The notes under the pieces were generated by a model. That model saw only the letters and a program-made list of their open reading frames with translations, searched no databases and was not told the origin of the DNA. From the NCBI RefSeq assembly GCF_902809815.1, contig NZ_CADDIL010000003.1:210099-265779 (forward strand): 55,681 bases of DNA, in the 5' to 3' direction. A program made the translations under genes and the position numbers. This document shows, one piece after another, positions 52,113 to 55,681 of the stretch; the first letter of the stretch is position 1; every line of letters starts with the position of its first letter. The stretch is from Spiroplasma endosymbiont of Danaus chrysippus. GTDB taxonomy: Bacteria; Bacillota_I; Bacilli_A; Mycoplasmatales; VBWQ01.

Positions 52113-53251
52113 GCTACTTGCTACTTAGCCCTTTTTACTAGACCATTAATTTAAAAAAAACTTGAATGTATTCGAAAAACAATTGTGTTATACAATTAAC
52201 ACTAATTTTGACATGAAAGGATTTTTAATAATGGATAAAATTAAACAAATAGCATTAGTAATTAACAAGTTAAATATCAAACAAAAAATTCAAATTATTG
52301 ATGATAGCAAAAACCAATATTCAATTAGATATCTTTGCCAACATCTTCAACTAAACCGATCAACATATTATTTTGTAAAAAACAAACAAAACCCTATTAA
52401 AAAAGAAAAAAATCAAATTAGTAATTGTACACATAAATATCAAGAATTATGCCAACTTTTACTTGAATTTCATTTTACAAGAAAAGGACAAATTTATGGC
52501 TATTTACGAATTTTTTCAGCATTTAAAGAATGATTAAAACAATACAAACATATTATTTTAAATCTAGAATTATCAACAAAACAAATGCGAAAAATTATGA
52601 AAGATCACAATCTTCAAGGATTAAAACAAACTAAAAATAACTATCCTAAAAACAAAAAAAATCCAAATAAGTGAATACCTACAATGGATAAAGTAAACAA
52701 AGATTATAAAAGTACAACCTCTTCAAATCAAATTTGATCAATGGACACTAAACAAATAAATACTAAAGAAGGTTGATTATATCTTTTTGTAATTATTGAT
52801 TTTTATTCAAATAATATTGTAAGCTATAATACATGTTCAAACAAATCCTATCAAGATTTAATCCTTCCTGCACTTGAAAAAATAAATCAACAATTCTCTT
52901 GAAACCAAGTAAAAAACGTTATTTTACACTCAGATAACGCCAACGAATTTTATTGTCAAGACATCACAAATTGAGCTGCTGATAAGCAAATAATTTTAAG
53001 CAAAAAACAACCTTATGATATTGGTGGCAATGTAATATCTGAAAACTGATTTTCTCATTTATCTCAAGAATGACTACCTAAAGGTTCAAATCAATATTTT
53101 TCTCTCAATGAAGCTATAAATGATGTAAACCAATATATTATGTTTTATAATTACGAAAGAATACATTCTAAATTTCTAAAACCACCAATTTCACAAATAA
53201 AAATTTAAAACTGTCTATCCAAAAGTGGTCCAGTATTTAGGGCTAACCACC
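52113..53251 (+). mobile_element. IS3-like insertion sequence, copy 4
   Basis: The left end has two GCTACTT units (52113-52126), preceded by GTGGTT; the right end is AACCACC at 53245-53251, followed by more CCA repeats up to 53262. It carries an intact transposase. No target duplication is seen. Confidence 0.85.
52231..53208 (+). CDS. IS3-like DDE transposase
   Basis: Intact 325-residue copy with Asp172, Asp235 and Glu271 and Trp273; ATG 52231 preceded by AAAGGA. Confidence 0.9.
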
Positions 53252-53261
53252 ACCACCCCAC

Positions 53262-53354
53262 CATATTGAAAAAATTAATAAATCAGAATCACAAAATCAA
53301 CAATCTTTAACAAAAAAATATTCGCAAGAAAGTTGCAAATTTAAAGTTTATTAA
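53262..53354 (+). pseudogene. Short 3' remnant of a gene cut by an IS
   Basis: An open frame without a start, HIEKINKSESQNQQSLTKKY and on to a stop at 53354, follows the element. It is polar and has one Cys. Its upstream part is not visible on the other side of the IS. Confidence 0.35.
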
Positions 53355-53529
53355 AAATATTATGATACATTTTTATTAAGTTAAATCTAAATTTTAATTT
53401 TCAAGAAATATTTTTATAAAGGTTATATTTTCATTTATATTTCATAATTGTCGTTAAACATGTTAATCATTTATGATAGAATTTAATATATGAGATTTTA
53501 ATGAGATTTTAGAGTTGTGAGGTTTTAGT

Positions 53530-54669
53530 ATGGAAGTGTCAGCAGAGAATTATAGAAACATTAATTCTCATAATCGTTGAGGAATTATTGTTAGTTCGGG
53601 GTTAATGGCAATAACTTTGATTATAAGTTGAGTATTATGACTTATACTTTATCGTACTAATGTTAATGAGATTTTAGCAATTTTAACTGAAGTAATTAAT
53701 AGTAAAGGCATTACATTTACTCTTACTTTTCAGATTTTAACAATTTTTACTTTAATTTTTTCGGTTATTACTCTAGTGTTTATTACAATTCCATTTATTT
53801 TTTTAAATAAATATGGAGTAATAACTTTAGTATGAGCATTAATAGTAGTAGTAATTTCGCTTGTCTTACTTATTGGTTCGGGATTATTAATAAGTTATGG
53901 TTATAAAAAAATTTATAGTTATGTTATGGACAAAAAAATTATTAATGTTTTATTTTTTATTTTACCTTGAGGCTTTGCATTAATTTGTAGTTTCTTTTTA
54001 GTACTTTTTTCTTTATGATTAATAATGGCTAATCTAAGAAATAAATGAAAAAAAGCATTATCATTGACAAATAATAATGCTTTATCAGCAACAGAAATAC
54101 CCGCAAGTGTTAAACAAAATTCTCTTTTTGGTGAACAAACTATTGGACCATCATTTACAGATCAATTTTTTAATGAACATGATAAATCAACACAAGGTAT
54201 AAATATAGTTATTAATAATACTGGTGGAGGTGCACTTCCACAATCAAAGTTACTTGATTATCAAGTAACTAGTAATCCAAATCCTGTTCAAACTAATAAC
54301 AGTAGTAATGTTGTTAATAGTGAAGTAACTTGAACGCCACAACAAATTGAAGAAGTATGAAATAAAGGAGAAATTATTGATGATTATAATCCACAGTTAT
54401 ATCGAAAAGACTATGCGGGTGCGCTAATGTTTAAAAATAACTTTATTAGTAATGTTAAACTTAATGATGATCCTAAAAGTTATAATTGAACTATTATACA
54501 TCAACGACCTTTATTTCATGGAGGTACTTCTGATATTAGTAATTTACAACCAATGAATAATACTAATGCTATTACTAAAGGTAATAATTATCCACGTTGA
54601 AAAACAGCTATTACTTTTAATGGAAAACAAAATTTTTTAAAACAAAAATCATGAAAAGATAAAAAATAG
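53530..54669 (+). CDS. Membrane protein with soluble C-terminal domain, unknown
   Basis: The 379-residue protein starts at ATG 53530 with GAGG upstream. Four hydrophobic helices occupy residues 20-175 (for example GIIVSSGLMAITLIISWVLW, LVWALIVVVISLVLLIGSG, FFILPWGFALICSFFLVLF). The C-terminal 200 residues are Asn/Thr-rich, then contain DDYNPQLYRKDYAGALMFK, TIIHQRPLFHGGTSDISNLQ and NNYPRWKTAITFNG, a conserved-looking fold with several His, Arg and Asp residues. The family is not recognised. Confidence 0.7.
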
Positions 54670-54804
54670 AGTATTAATCATTAATTTAACTGAAGATGAT
54701 ATTAAGCATATTATAAATATAATTGGTATTTTGCTTAGTTGTTAATAATTTAAATTTAATTACACTATTATCTTTTAAAATTTATTTGTTTATGGGAAAA
54801 TGTA

Positions 54805-54810
54805 TATAAT
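54805..54810 (+). promoter_or_regulatory. -10 element of the hibernation factor gene
   Basis: TATAAT lies 26 nt before ATG 54836; TAGGAG is the ribosome binding site. Confidence 0.55.
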
Positions 54811-54835
54811 AATTAAAAGATAGGAGCAATTAATC

Positions 54836-55228
54836 ATGCAAGTTATTGTCCATGGAAAAAATATTAATATTACTTATGAAATTAAAAATGCTGTTGATAA
54901 AAATTTTAATTATTTACAAGAAAAGTATTCTAAATATATTAAAAAAGATATGATTGCTAAAGTTGGTATTGAAAGAAATAGTAATCATACATATAATATT
55001 TCCGTTCATATTCAGTTATTAAATAATAATTTTTTACAGTGTTTAGTAGAAAATCACGATCTTTATGTTGGCATTAATAAAACATTAGTTCCGTTGGAAA
55101 AACAATTAAGTCGTTTAAAAACGGTTGCTGATAAAACTGGTGCTGAAAGCGTTGGTCAATTTATAACTAAAGAAATTCTTGATGATAATAGTGAAGTTAT
55201 TATTGACGTAACAGAAAATAAAGATTAA
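54836..55228 (+). CDS. hpf: Ribosome hibernation promoting factor (HPF/RaiA type)
   Basis: The 130-residue protein has the HPF N-terminal fold: MQVIVHGKNINITYEIKNAV, KVGIERNSNHTYNISVHIQL and the helix LYVGINKTLVPLEKQLSRLK, which binds the decoding centre of idle 30S subunits. The long-form dimerisation domain is absent, as in short HPF/YfiA proteins; a polar tail of about 30 residues ends it. It is alone in its transcription unit. Confidence 0.88.
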   Translation: MQVIVHGKNINITYEIKNAVDKNFNYLQEKYSKYIKKDMIAKVGIERNSNHTYNISVHIQLLNNNFLQCLVENHDLYVGINKTLVPLEKQLSRLKTVADKTGAESVGQFITKEILDDNSEVIIDVTENKD

Positions 55229-55237
55229 AGAAAACGT

Positions 55238-55591
55238 TTATGAAAGTATACAATTATTAGCATTAGTTTTTTTATGTAAATATGATGCATCATATTTTTC
55301 ATTTTCTGCATCTTGTGCTTTTTTTTGTAAATTTTCTTCTGGTGTTATTTTTAAATTTCGCTTATAAATATTTGTATCCATTTTGTTTATTATTAAAATG
55401 GCATATTCAATACTTTTTTTTATTTCTTTAATTAATTGTATATTTAAATTATCTTGATAGTTTTTTGTTGAAATATGTTTCTTTTTTTTGTTATCTCTAA
55501 TTCTAAAATGTTTGATATAGTTATAGTAATAAAAAATATAATAGAGATTTTTAAAAGGGACGGTAACAAAAACGGAGGATATAATTACTTT
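55238..55591 (-). CDS. Unassigned open frame at window end
   Basis: An open frame without a clear start reads IISSVFVTVPFKNLYYIFYY, then a Lys-rich stretch, DNLNIQLIKEIKKSIEYA and TPEENLQKKAQDAENEKYDA to a stop at 55238. The only ATG inside is at 55381 and has no ribosome binding site, giving 47 residues. The hydrophobic beginning suggests the end of a longer gene whose start has been lost. Beyond 55592 nothing is recognisable. Confidence 0.35.
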   Translation of the reverse strand, partial: KVIISSVFVTVPFKNLYYIFYYYNYIKHFRIRDNKKKKHISTKNYQDNLNIQLIKEIKKSIEYAILIINKMDTNIYKRNLKITPEENLQKKAQDAENEKYDASYLHKKTNANNCILS

Positions 55592-55681
55592 TTAAACATT
55601 TCTTTAAAATTATAGACAAGAAATAATTGTAATTATATGCAATTGTACATAAATCTTACTACTAAATTAAATGAATTTCAA

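Overview
Host. The window is very AT-rich and UGA is read as tryptophan throughout: dozens of conserved proteins (IleS, AsnS, RluD, PstB, GreA, both transposases) are only complete if TGA is sense. With the gene set, this points to a Mollicute, most likely a Spiroplasma with a decaying, insertion-sequence-rich genome. Two nearly identical IS families occur four times each: an IS256-family element (1375 bp) and an IS3-like element (about 1.13-1.15 kb). Several genes are broken by these insertions or by length changes in A or G tracts.

Layout. 1-929: edge of an IS256 copy. 1-5.7 kb: minus-strand phosphate uptake operon pstS, a fused pstC-pstA, pstB, phoU. 5.9-12 kb: housekeeping genes (rpmB, an HPr-like protein, greA, asnS, a Nudix hydrolase, tsaE), one A-tract pseudogene, and one small gene split by an IS. 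12-17.7 kb: minus-strand operon ileS, lspA, rluD, rhomboid-like membrane protein. 17.9-19.3 kb: a gene remnant split by an IS.

19.5-41.8 kb: a tailed-phage-like block of about 22 kb (about 18 kb without its three IS256 copies). It holds a UPF0236/ISLre2-type transposase-like gene, a putative small terminase, scaffold-like and capsid-like proteins, several membrane or structural proteins, a protein that looks like a head-tail adaptor fused to a fibre, a large terminase with a G-tract frameshift, a portal-like gene split by an IS, a 985-residue structural-like protein, a two-helix holin-like gene split by an IS, and a minus-strand block with a coiled-coil/hydrophobic-tail protein, a RuvC-like resolvase and six very small proteins, most of which overlap by 1-8 nt. 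No tape-measure, tail-tube, integrase, polymerase or endolysin was recognised, so a short-tailed virion is the simplest reading. Short-tailed dsDNA spiroplasmaviruses (SpV3 group) are known historically; whether this is one is untested. Two copies of a putative structured small RNA (about 19,520 and 36,865), each with its own -10 box, 5' hairpin, shared GGTTGGCACCTAA core and terminator hairpin, are the least explained element here.

41.8-55.7 kb: a truncated GDSL lipase at the phage edge, rplM-rpsI, an IS, a BNR-like gene fragment, small membrane and hypothetical genes, tRNA-Ile(GAT), an ABC-2 exporter pair, a MATE transporter, a coiled-coil pseudogene, another IS, a membrane protein and a ribosome hibernation factor.

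Limits. All family calls are from reading motifs; no database search was run. Phage structural assignments rest on gene order plus motifs and are weaker than the housekeeping calls.
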